From: Bryopsis sp. KO-2023
Taxonomy: Eukaryota; Chlorophyta; Ulvophyceae; Bryopsidales; Bryopsidaceae
Assembly (NCBI GenBank): GCA_030272585.1
Contig: BSYQ01000001.1
Span: 10,927,001 to 10,991,000, forward strand
Length of the DNA: 64,000 bases
Direction: 5' to 3'
Shown: one piece after another, positions 54,660 through 64,000 of the stretch
Layout of the letters: every line of letters begins with the position of its first letter
How positions within the stretch are numbered: the first letter of the stretch is position 1
Notes under the pieces: generated by a model
Database searches by the model: none
What the model was told of the DNA's origin: nothing
The model's input: only the letters and a program-made list of their open reading frames with translations
Program-made: the position numbers and the translations under genes

Positions 54660-55444
54660 CGGTCGAATTGAAAGTCTTGGCAGGGATTTCGAACTCGCGC
54701 AACCGTTTGGTCTCCACCAGGTTGAGTGGGTGTCATGCAGTCACCACCACGACGTGCATGGATTCCCTTTTTTTCTGCAATTCGTACTGTATGTTCGTTG
54801 TTGGTTTGGTGTTTTACCCTTCAAATGTGTGGAAATTAAGCAACCCCATAGAAAGAGATCACGGAAACCAGAAGGAAATGAGCAATCAATCCACCCACAT
54901 GGTGTGAGAAAATGATGCCCCCTGTAGAAAAGGAGGGTTAGATTGGGTGTACGGAAGGAGACGATGGGTAGGAAAGAGTACGAAAGATTGGGGTGAAATG
55001 CGGAATACGGATGTGTATTGCTGCTGGGCAGGACAGGCTGTACGCATGGATATGGGAATATATATTGGTGCTGTGGGTTATGAGATTCAGCTTTGTAAGT
55101 CCTCTTCAGGCTTAGCCTTGGTGTCAAGAGTGTGTTGTACCCCAGCCTCGGCCAAACAATCGTTGTTCATTTGTTGATTTCTATACCCCCTTCTATGGGC
55201 ATCTCCCTACCCCTCCCTTCTCCCCCAAAAAAAAGGTTTCACCTGCGAATTTTTGTTGCAACTGTATTGTGAAATCAAGCAACTCTATTTTGTCACTTTA
55301 CTTCGATTTGATTCCATCATGCAGCTGATGCATTGATACTAAAACACAATAATTTCATAACAAGCTAGGACTTCCAGCCTTCTCCCTCCCTCAGTGGCAC
55401 AAGCGGGAAAGCTCCACAGGATTTCAGCAGCAAGCATCAATGAC
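54660..55444. other. Tectonic upstream region
   Basis: 785 bp between the tectonic start and the stop of the CENPV-like gene on the same strand. It should hold the tectonic promoter. No supported frame, repeat or RNA gene. Confidence 0.5.
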
Positions 55445-56941
55445 CTAATCTTTAGACAATTTGGAAATGGTGGAGCCTGAGAAGCTGTGCTCCCAGTTTT
55501 CACCGTCGAACTCATTCACTGTGACTGTTCTCACTGTCCCTGGGTTGATGCAATAAATCGTAACAGCAAAACCATCAGGATTCGATCGCGGGATGTAGAA
55601 TGAATGGATGCCACAGACCCTGGTAGAACACAGGGAATGGTTCATGATCTCTGTTCCGAAAAAATGGAAATTGTTTTAGAATTCATATTTCCATTACAAT
55701 ATATGGCTTCATTACTTCATTATGTAGCCCATACACTGTGCAAATGAGTGATCTGGGCCACTGCTCTTTCCTTATCTGTTTTGAAAAATCAATGCCCTAA
55801 TGAAGCTCCAGAGCTCGTAGCATTGATATAGGAGACAAAAAAATGCAAACGTAGCATCCACTGTGCTGATGATTCACAGAGTTAATATCTTACTTCGACC
55901 AGTCGGTTACTTTGGCCAGTTCGAGGCCTCATGGTCAAAGTAAGTTGCCCTAACACACATGTGTCAAAGACTGTATACCCCACCTGCAAAAATAATGATG
56001 TGCTGTCTTGGACCCGAACTGCATCATGAGACAAAAGGATTGAGTCAGCATTTGATACATGTCAAGAAACAGCAGTCTTTTGGACTACACCCCTTTTTCT
56101 GGTTCAAACAAAGAACTCACCTGATAGTCTGTCAATGACTCTTTGCCGGCAAGGATTCGAAACTTGTCTTTTGGTACAATGGTATGTGTGTTTTTCTTCA
56201 TTTTACAAATTGAACCTATTGGAGCAATCACAACAGCATCACCATTCTGCTGATGATTGTAGATAGTGTGGATCATTAACGTGTTAAACAAAATGTTTTG
56301 TTACTTCCCTCTGTTGAATCATGAAAAAACAAAAAGATCCTCCAGATCTAAGAAAACAACTGGAGGAAAATGAGATTTTATTCTACTGGAAATGCTGATA
56401 GATAGGATAGTCCTCCAATAGAGAATTTCCCAAGTGTACGAGCAAAGATGAAGAGGTGAGCCCTAGCTTGGATCGAGGCCTTTCAAACATTTCAATTGGC
56501 AAAATATTATACCCACAGTTGCAATCCCAGGCAATTATGTCTTCTGGGCCATCAAACTGCCAAAACCGGAAGGGGGGAAAACAACATGTAGATCGCAATC
56601 AACCTTCAGCCATCCTAACATGGAAGGTCCATGCACAATGATCTCCCTCACCTCAAATCTAGATTTTACCCCACAAACCAAACGTGTGAATCAGAATTGC
56701 CATTGAAGACCCGAAGACAGAAGAACAAAAAATCAAACTTATGAGGTTGAGATCTTCTTTGAGTTGATTCTTGGTGAATCAAAAGACAGTTTTTGCCCTG
56801 TGCCAATAAAGATGGACATTGGGTTGCCCTTTGCGATATTACATGTGGCATGAGGGGCGATGGTGGCGTGCCCCCACATCGAAAAATTGAATCGACTTAC
56901 CTCACAGCCCCGCAGTGACACCCCCCAGTGTGGATCACCAT
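55445..56941 (-). CDS. CENPV/GFA-type zinc-binding protein
   Basis: Six exons join in phase to 137 residues: 56,941-56,901; a 7-nt microexon 56,658-56,652; 56,556-56,517; 56,215-56,121; 55,983-55,957; 55,648-55,445. The product follows the glutathione-dependent formaldehyde-activating (GFA) fold: HTGGCHCGAVRFE, GPEDIIAWDCNCSICKMKKN, then VFDTCIMNHSLC and CGIHSFYIPRSNPDGF. The last part is close to human CENPV (CGVQSFYTPRSNPGGF). Zinc ligands in CHC and CNCSIC are intact. The final zinc pair reads C-x4-C rather than the usual C-x2-C. GFA proteins bind zinc and sometimes glutathione, and vertebrate CENPV acts at centromeres and on tubulin. The role here is not predicted. It is head to head with LHCII copy B. 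Confidence 0.85.
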
Positions 56942-57270
56942 CCTTCAAGCTGTTGTTTTCTTTTCCCCCGATTTACAAACGTTTGAGCAGAAAACGTCGC
57001 GGAATTGGGTGTTCTGAACCCCTCATTAGGTTCTTAATGACACAGGTTCGATTTGGGTGTGGACAAATGGAGCGCGGAGCTTTCGATGGATTGCGGATCG
57101 GGCGATCTAGGTCTTCTTGCGATTTGCTCAGATCCAGCTGAGTCACTTTCGATCACGTAGCTGCTTTTTATTGGGACTGTTGCTTGGGTTGGATCGTGCT
57201 ATCTTCTGTTTCTCCACCTTGCGAGTTTATTTGTGTTTCGTCCTCTTCGTTTCCGCCGTATTGAGCAACC
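56942..57270. promoter_or_regulatory. Divergent promoter, CENPV-like / LHCII copy B
   Basis: 329 bp separate the two start codons. The part from 57,140 rightward belongs to the inverted-repeat arm. It holds an ACGT core in GATCACGTAG (57,151-57,160) and an inverted CCAAT (ATTGGG, 57,170-57,175) about 100 bp before the LHCII start. No clear TATA box. Confidence 0.5.
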
Positions 57271-58235
57271 ATGGCTTCCACTCTCATGACTAAGGCCTTC
57301 GTCGGCGCCCAGGCTGCCAAGGTGAGACCGCGTTCGGTGTTGGGTTTCTTTGTGTGGCGGGTGCGCGTGAAGAAAACGTCACGTCTGGTTTTGGATTTTC
57401 GCTGAGGGTGTGGCTGGTTTTGGGTTGCAGAGCAACAAGCAGGTGACCCGCGCCGCCATCGAGTTCTACGGTCCCGACCGCGCGTTGTGGTTGGGCCCCT
57501 ACTCCGATGGCGCCGTCCCCAGCTACCTGACGGGCGAGTTCCCAGGTGACTACGGCTGGGACTCCGCCGGTTTGTCCGCCGACCCCGAGACCTTCGCCGC
57601 CAACCGCGAGCTGGAGCTGATCCACGCGCGCTGGGCCATGTTGGGAGTGGTCGGGTGCTTGACCCCCGAGGCCCTCGAGAAATACGGAGGTGTCGAGTTC
57701 GGCGAGGCCGTCTGGTTCAAGGCCGGCTCGCAGATCTTCGCCGACGGTGGCATCGACTACCTCGGCAACCCCTCGCTCGTGCACGCCCAGTCAATCCTGG
57801 CCATCTGCTGGACTCAGGTGACCCTCGATCTCCGCGCGGATTCTGTTCGACAGGCTTGTCGGGCGACTTTCTGGCATCGATCCATATTTTGACGGTGCAT
57901 GTGTGTGTACGTGTGTGCAGGTGATTCTGATGGGTTTGGCCGAGGGATACAGGTGCTCCGGAGGTCCCTTGGGCGAGGCCACCGACCCGCTGTACCCCGG
58001 CGAGGCCTTCGACCCCATGGGCATGGCCGACGACCCAGAGACCTTCGCCGAACTGAAGACCAAGGAGATCAAAAACGGGCGGCTGGCCATGTTTGCCATG
58101 TTCGGCTTCTTCACCCAGGCGCTCCAGACCGGAAAGGGGCCCGTCGAGTGCTGGGCCGAGCACATCGCAGACCCAGTCGCCAACAACGGATTCGTCTACG
58201 CAACCAAGTTCTTCGGAACCAGCTTCTACAACTAA
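57271..58235 (+). CDS. LHCB: LHCII chlorophyll a/b-binding protein, copy B
   Basis: Exons 57,271-57,321, 57,431-57,817 and 57,921-58,235 encode 250 residues, the same protein as copy A. The start ATG follows TTGAGCAACC, and exon 1 holds only the first 17 residues of the transit peptide. Intron 2 ends in a GT-repeat rather than a pyrimidine tract (57,897-57,920). Key residues for the three membrane helices and chlorophyll ligands (E and R of ELELIHAR, E and R of EIKNGR) are present. The best overall match is to major Lhcb1/Lhcb2-type proteins rather than minor antennae. The C-terminus, [14 protein letters not shown], replaces the plant YATNFVPGK ending. Confidence 0.96.
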
Positions 58236-58274
58236 AAACACAATTTTCGATTCGTTACCTTTCTTTTTGTGTTG

Positions 58275-58292
58275 GTGGCGGCGCCGCCGCCG
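58275..58292. promoter_or_regulatory. GC-rich hairpin in LHCII 3' untranslated region
   Basis: GGCGGCGCCGCC (58,278-58,289) is a perfect palindrome extended by further G-C pairs. It lies about 43 nt after the stop codon, in otherwise AT-rich sequence. The same hairpin is in copy A (about 47,742-47,759). It could influence mRNA stability or 3' processing; this is inference. Confidence 0.5.
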
Positions 58293-58432
58293 CCTTCTTC
58301 TTGTAGCACTGCCAGGTCCCATGTGAGGAAAATTTAGATGGAGCAGTTTTGTGTGGAGTACCATCTGTAAGATAGTGCACTTACCTTTCATTAAACCCGA
58401 CACCGACTGGTGACTCTGTGATGCTGTCTAAG

Positions 58433-60668
58433 AATTGGGAACTGCCACACTGGTGGGATGATGACTCATTATCAAAACTGTCAGCTCCCCACACGAATTC
58501 GTTTCGGTTGGTGGTGAATTGGAGAACATGTGAGCAGTTAGTGGGAGTAGGGGAGTAGGGGGTGTGGATCCAGCAGTGACATCTCATTATCGAAATTGTG
58601 ACACTAAAGTTAATTTTTTTCTTTTCAATGTTGGAAAAGGGAGATTCTGGCGCGGTTCAAATTCAATCCAGTGCCTGCAAATTTTGTCAGGAATGAGTTT
58701 GAGAGTGGTATAGTGTACAGCCAACACAGCAATTGGCCATCAACTTGAAGGCCTACGATTGGCGGTTGGTGAGGATTCAGCCATCTCTTAGCAAGGGTCG
58801 ATCGTTTCCGCTGAGACAGAGTGCATATTCAGCAGTTCCCAGTCTTGGCCAGACATACCAATCCTCCAACCAGGAATCCGACAGAGAAGATAACTAAGAG
58901 GAAACTCGCGGGTCACGTGTACCGCCTCTTGGTTTGCTGAGGTCGTGAGCATTTGGTTTCTTTCGCTTCTTTTTGACTAATCCGTTAAAATCCACCGATT
59001 GTTTTCTTAATCTATTGCTGCCTCTGATATGCTTATTTCCTTTGCAATAGAATCGTTAGAGCTCAAACACATCAGGATGCCAACAGAAAAAGGACTTGAT
59101 TCCAATCTCATTCATATTGTGAGTTTCCAAAAATTTTCTAGAACACGGGACAGTAAGTGGCGGCCTGCTTCTCCATGATGTACTGCCTGTATATTTCCTG
59201 AGTAATTTGGAGCCAAGGTCTTTAACGGACGCAGCTAGCTGTGTTCCTACAAGATACTCTCTACTTCAGTTTCTTGCATTTTTTGACTTTGTTCTCTTGC
59301 GAGTTCTGGCACAGCGCTTCATCTGGGGCCGAACATTTGAACCTTCTTGTGAATGTGTTTTGACTGTGAGAAGGCATAAAACATTGGCTTCCACATTACA
59401 GCTTTGATCAAAATGATGTTTCGCTCCTTTTCCACATGTATAAATGTCGAGTTCTGTGCAAGGGACTGTTTCCTCAAAGAAAGATGCAAAAAGATATACA
59501 CAACTTATCCTCCCAAATATCGTATGGACAAGAAAAACAAGAACAAGAATGATTCGATTACACCACGACCTGCTGCCATCCAGATCATTAAGGTGCCCTT
59601 GTCTATTCCCCATTCCATCATTGCAAATCCGACCCAAACACCAGTGAGAGAAATAAAAGCAAAAAAAAATCTCTCCTGAAAAAAACATTTCTTTTTTTGT
59701 GACTACGGAAAAGGACCATTCAAAATTTTCAAACCTCTGTATATTGTTGCTTACATAATGTGGACAGCCAGTGTCTATTGACACAGCCAAGGGCAGTTGA
59801 GAGCTCAACAAAAAGCTTGTCTATCAACACACCAGAAAAAGGAAAAAAAAAATATACATATGTATTTTCCCTCGATATATATTTGAACAAAAAAAAATAA
59901 CATACAGCTACGGAAAAGGACCATTCAAGTTTTCTAACGTAACGTGTTTTTTTTTTGCATTAAAAAAAAAAAGAAGAAAAAATCAGTGAGTCGTGAACAA
60001 AACATTTTTTTTCCATCATCTTTATCTTTTTCCCCTCAATATGGCCCCCTGCTGATATTTGTACGTGCATATAACATATAATATATTCTTAACTCAATGC
60101 TTTTTTTTTATGACCTAGCCTTTGTCATTCATGATCCCCTGCAATTCTGTAGTGCTATACAATGTCAAAATCGATTTTCCCTCAGATTTGAATAATTATA
60201 AAAATCCTAGAACCCCCCTCCCCCACGTCTCCCCCCTGCCCAAAAGATCTCGATACATCACAGCTCGGCTGATGCATAAAAAAGAATATCGCTCGCATTT
60301 TTTCAATACTCTCCCCTGTAAAGCTCCAGTTTACTCAAAAGAAAACAAAGCTTTCCATCCACCATAAAATCTCCCAGCTTTTTCTCCCCACCCCCCGACC
60401 CTCCGTCCCCGAATAAGTTGAAAAGTTCTACCAATGCCAATAGCTCGCTAATATTAAGGATAATTGCATCGCAACAAAAAAAAGAGCTTGAGTTTTAAAT
60501 TGGAGCAGGCTACGACAAAAAAGAAAAAAACAAAAAAAAGGGAAAAAACAAAAAGAAATAGTCAAAAGTGTGAACCTTTTTATTTTTCTTTCTTTCTTTC
60601 GATTTAATTTTTTTTTTTTTTCGATGACCAAAAAAAGAAATCAGACCATGGAGTTGGCAGGATAACAA
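58433..60668. other. AT-rich non-coding stretch
   Basis: 2.2 kb between LHCII copy B and the stop of the TPR gene. It is full of A and T homopolymers. It contains a G-box (CACGTG at 58,914) and a 21-bp direct repeat. Short frames such as 59,404-59,679 are low-complexity and unsupported. No RNA gene was recognised. Confidence 0.55.
59702..59928. repeat. 21-bp direct repeat about 206 bp apart
   Basis: CTACGGAAAAGGACCATTCA plus A occurs at about 59,702-59,722 and again at 59,908-59,928, in the same orientation. The sequence between them is AT-rich and shows no coding feature. Confidence 0.8.
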
Positions 60669-63600
60669 TCATAAATGGAAGCTCGCATGAGTGTTGACGA
60701 GAGTTTGAGTCCGGGGGCTGTCTATTGGATGAGAGTGCAGGTCAGACCCATCCAAAAACAGCGGATTGACTATGCTTTGCAGAGCGTTGATATGCTCAGG
60801 GGATATGTTGGTCGACTCCAGCAAGTCATCCTCCAGAGTCAATGTGAGAAAGGCACTGTCCAAGAAAAATAACAAGGTCAACATGCACTCATTTGGATTA
60901 AGAAACAAATAGAAACACACACACTTGCATGTGGTGGAATGCCACCCCAACTCACAATCGTTGAACATTAGTGGGGAGATGAGAGGTGGAGGGAGAGAGC
61001 ACTAACCAGAATCCTAGTTCACATAGAATGTGCAATAGGAATGCCTGTGCCAGGTTAGATTGTCAGGATGTGGATGGCGCTCCACCCCGCTTACCTGTTT
61101 TCGACCATATCTGCCCCTGTGAAAAATGTGGGGGGAGGTCGAAGGACTGTTTCTGGAGACTTGACACTGCTCAAGCTCGATGCATCGTCCCCCTGTCTTA
61201 CAAACTCTGGTGGAGGGCGCAGCACGTCTGAGCTTCCAAATCGCACATGACTGACGTCCTTGACCGTCCGAAGTCTAGCCAGAGTATTTGAATCCATCCT
61301 GAACAAATCACGGTGCGCCATCTCGTTCTTGTCTACTTCTGTGTCCGTCTGTGATTGCAGAGGGGACTTTCCGGCCGACCCCAACCCACTCTTTTGCTCT
61401 TCTCTTTCGATATCCTTTGACTGGACATCTGTCTGATCATCGTGCTCCATTTCAACAGGCTTCGCCAGCTCGATGTGCGGAGGGTCGTGCGTGTCAGACA
61501 TGGAATCTGTGTCACAGTGGTCCAAAACATCACTGATTCCAGCCTCCATTGTCTCGTCGTTCACTTGGGGATCAAGGTCACCACCCTGCATGGATTTTGG
61601 CGATTGCTCATCCTCCGGCAAAACTTCATTCGACAGCCCAGCATCGGTTACAGTCTGACTGCCAGAAGGAGAATCCACAGGGTCACAATCGTCGGACCCC
61701 CGGATTTGGCTGGGTGCGTCTTCTTGTGATGCGAGTTCTTGTGTGGAGGCCATGGTGGGTGCTCTTGAGAGGTCGAATGAGATGGACTCCGATAGGATAC
61801 CTTCGGATGGTGATGGTGGGATCTTATACCTGTCGGTAACCCTCGTTTGAGCTGGAGCAAACAACCCACAGAAGTATGTCAGATTGACACTGACTGTGGG
61901 CATCTGGACAAGCATCCCGTTTAGCATTCAGTGGCCCCATCAAGAGGACTAGCTAGAGCTTTCCCAGGCCTTCATGACGCTGGGCTTCCATTCTATCGAC
62001 AGACTCAGTGTCGCTACCAGAATGCACGAGCTGATTCAAGACCTGAGAAAGACGAATCGTAGGAGGGTGGGCGATGTGGGTTCATCTTGCCTGACCCTCT
62101 CGACAGGGATGTGCGGAGTTGGGGTGTTGGGGCCCCTTTTGACCCTGAGGGGGAGCCTGTCCTTGTGGTGAACGAATCCCCGGTGCTGCGTCTGCTGATG
62201 GAGTCCAGCATCATGAAGAGCTGGCGGCTACCACTGGCTGGGGACGTGGGAGGTGCTGTGGAACCCCTGTCAGAGAATGTGGATCCCATGGACTGAGCTG
62301 TCAAGAAGAGGTCTTGCATACACACACACACACAAAATATATATGTCAGGGACACAGTATTCTCCTTTTGGGGCTGGTTCCCAGGATCTTTTTATACCAT
62401 CAGATGCATTTGGGGGGAAAGGGGGCAGGGGTGCCAATGGCTCGACACAACTTCATCACAGCACTGTAAACCCTCAGCATAGTGCTATCCACCGAAAAAA
62501 AAGAAAAAGAATACTTTTGTTAAGAAAAAGTTCATTTCGTTGTGGAAGCAGGCCAACCTGTGGCAGAGTGTGTAGCGAACGAGGGGGCCGACATGAAATC
62601 TGTCCCCATGTCAGACCCCATATCACTGAGGCGAGTCGAATTGCCATCGGCTTCCACCAAGGCCTGCCTTCGAGCAAAGTACGTCCTCCACAGATGCAAG
62701 CTCTGTGTGATTCCACCGGCCGCTGACACTGTGCCTTGGGCAGCCGACTCTGCTGTCTTAGCTATCACTCTTTGTATCCGAGCGACCATTTTATTCACTT
62801 GATGGTGTACGGATCCAAGGACCTGCGAGTGTACATCAAATATCAAACTTATTGCTTTAACCTGCGGCCTTTTGCTTTCAGTGGACCTCATGCACCGATC
62901 GAAGCCACTCTCTAATTGAACGTTTTTGACTTGCTGTTTTCTGGATGGGGAGGTGTACCCTTTCTTTGACTTCCAGCGCATCGAAGTATAGTTCACCAGC
63001 CTCTTCATGAGCTCCGTGGCTTTCTAGCAGGACGGCCAGTCTCGTTGAAACATCGGCAACAGCCATGTGGTCCTCCCCTAGAATTTCCTTGAGCATCAGA
63101 ATGGCCCTCCGATAGAGTCGCTCTGCATCTTGATATTCAAGGGTCGAAACCTTCCAAGAAAACACACCATACAATAATGAAAAGCATACATTTCTTTCCG
63201 CTCTATAATCTCTCGCCTTTTTTTCCTCTTCGATTCTTAAACTTTTGGCTGTGGTATTTTCATGCTACCCAGCAAGTTTTCATTCTGTTTTTGTTTTCCA
63301 CAGTCGAGGAGTTTCCAAAAAAAAAAGCCAACTCACTCCTTGCCAATCACCTTGACGGCAGCCAAGCTACCAAGACTGGAGGCGACCTCCATGTTGATAT
63401 GACCGATGTATTTTTCCCTCAAGTTGAGGCTCTTGATGTACAGTCTTTCTGCTTCTTCAGCTCGGCCCAGGTGGTGGTTGAGCGAGGCCAAATTGTGCAT
63501 CACGGTCGTCACCTCCACAACGTTTCCATCTTGATGCTCTTTCCGAATTCGAATGCTTTGTCTGTATGCCTGCTCCCCCTCGAAATATTTGTGCAGGCTC

Positions 63601-64000
63601 TGCGGCAAAACATAACAAGGAAAAAATATTATCTCCATAGCTCTGGGTTTTTTCTTTTTTTTTTTTTCGATGTTGTCAGCCATAGTTGAAGAAAACACCG
63701 CAGCGGAAAAAGTATTGGCCGTGTAAGTTGCTATTTTGGCCTTTTGAAAATACCTCTGCAAACGAGGGAACTGGGTGCCAGGGTGAAAACGATACGAACC
63801 CTTTGTGAGTCAAGGATTTTTGTCAGGAAAAATGGTGAATGCCCTTGAGCAAAAAGATATCGGCCCCGTGATTTCAAACTGTTTCCTCCCATTTTGACTG
63901 TCGATCAGCCAGGCTCCCATATGATCTCAAAGCATATGTTTTTTACAACCCCAAATTGTGACACGCGTGCGTGTATCTTTTGGTTCCAATGTGAACCGAT
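60669..64000 (-). CDS. Kinesin-light-chain-like TPR protein (5' part outside window)
   Basis: Two exons near the right edge encode tetratricopeptide repeats of the kinesin-light-chain type. Around 63,350-63,600 lies MHNLASLNHHLGRAEEAERL, then YIKSLNLREKYIG; around 62,890-63,150 lies DAERLYRRAILMLKEILGED, then STRLAVLLESHGAHEEAGEL. These repeats bind partner proteins. Downstream exons encode a helical segment (VARIQRVIAKTAESAAQGTV), a Ser/Thr/Pro-rich stretch (62.0-62.3 kb) and a long acidic, disordered exon (61.1-61.9 kb). A final exon ends at 60,669. The start lies beyond the window. The long disordered C-terminus is unlike animal kinesin light chains, so another TPR scaffold is possible. 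Confidence 0.75.

Larger units (their letters stand above)
57140..58432. repeat. Right arm of 1,293-bp inverted repeat (LHCII copy B)
   Basis: Reverse complement of 47,602-48,894, same length, two differences seen. The arm spacing (inner edges 48,894 and 57,140) leaves an 8,245-bp unique spacer with three genes. Confidence 0.95.

Noticed and set aside
60900-60925. Second CA-rich tract in the TPR gene as another acceptor GT tract
   Set aside because: It lies about 40 nt or more from the likely acceptor and is short, so it was not counted with the three clearer cases.

Overview
This is nuclear DNA of a photosynthetic, flagellated green eukaryote. Almost every gene is cut by short GT-AG introns (roughly 60-300 bp). 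Two genes encode a chlorophyll a/b LHCII antenna protein of the green-plant type, which points to a green alga rather than an alga with red-type antennae. Homologs of ciliary transition-zone and basal-body genes (tectonic, ARMC9) imply a motile flagellum. Plant-style allantoate amidohydrolase, peroxisomal PEX4 and a plant-type CCT-domain regulator fit an early-branching streptophyte or a prasinophyte. A scaly flagellate such as Mesostigma is a reasonable guess, but the genus cannot be fixed from this window. No mobile element with recognisable coding capacity, no rRNA or tRNA gene and no CRISPR array were seen.

Layout. 1-13,985 (+): the C-terminal two thirds or so of a DNA-PKcs (PRKDC) gene, from HEAT repeats through FAT, kinase and FATC. 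13,986-16,478: AT-rich gap between convergent genes. 16,479-19,471 (-): CCT-domain regulator. 21,001-25,076 (-): nuclear poly(A) polymerase. 25,548-26,166 (+): small mitochondrial oxidoreductase-like (OXLD1-type) protein, head to head with the poly(A) polymerase. 26.6/26.85-29,787 (+): tandem AAA ATPase of the AFG2B/SPATA5L1 type. 30,106-34,230 (-): ARMC9. 34,847-35,964 (-): NF-YC/DPB3-like histone-fold protein, head to head with mitochondrial ribosomal protein uS5m at 36,133-38,353 (+). 39,219-41,027 (+): unrecognised gene. 42,672-43,348 (-): unrecognised small protein, head to head with PEX4 at 43,537-44,647 (+). 45,072-47,034 (-): allantoate amidohydrolase.

47,602-58,432 is an inverted-repeat locus. 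Two 1,293-bp arms, differing at only two sites that I can find, each carry a complete three-exon LHCII gene pointing outward. They flank an 8.2-kb spacer with an F-box protein (+), a tectonic (-) and a CENPV/GFA-like zinc protein (-). 58,433-60,668 is AT-rich and apparently non-coding. From 60,669 to beyond the right edge (-) lies a kinesin-light-chain-like TPR protein.

The genes are mostly unrelated housekeeping functions: DNA repair, mRNA 3' processing, mitochondrial translation, peroxisome biogenesis, purine breakdown and light harvesting. Two themes stand out. One is repeated head-to-head gene pairs with short shared promoters (168-471 bp). The other is the presence of two ciliary genes (ARMC9, tectonic) within 25 kb. 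The points most worth following are the near-identical LHCII palindrome, DNA-PKcs in a chlorophyll a/b alga, a 46-bp perfect palindrome in the F-box intron and a 7-nt microexon in the CENPV-like gene.
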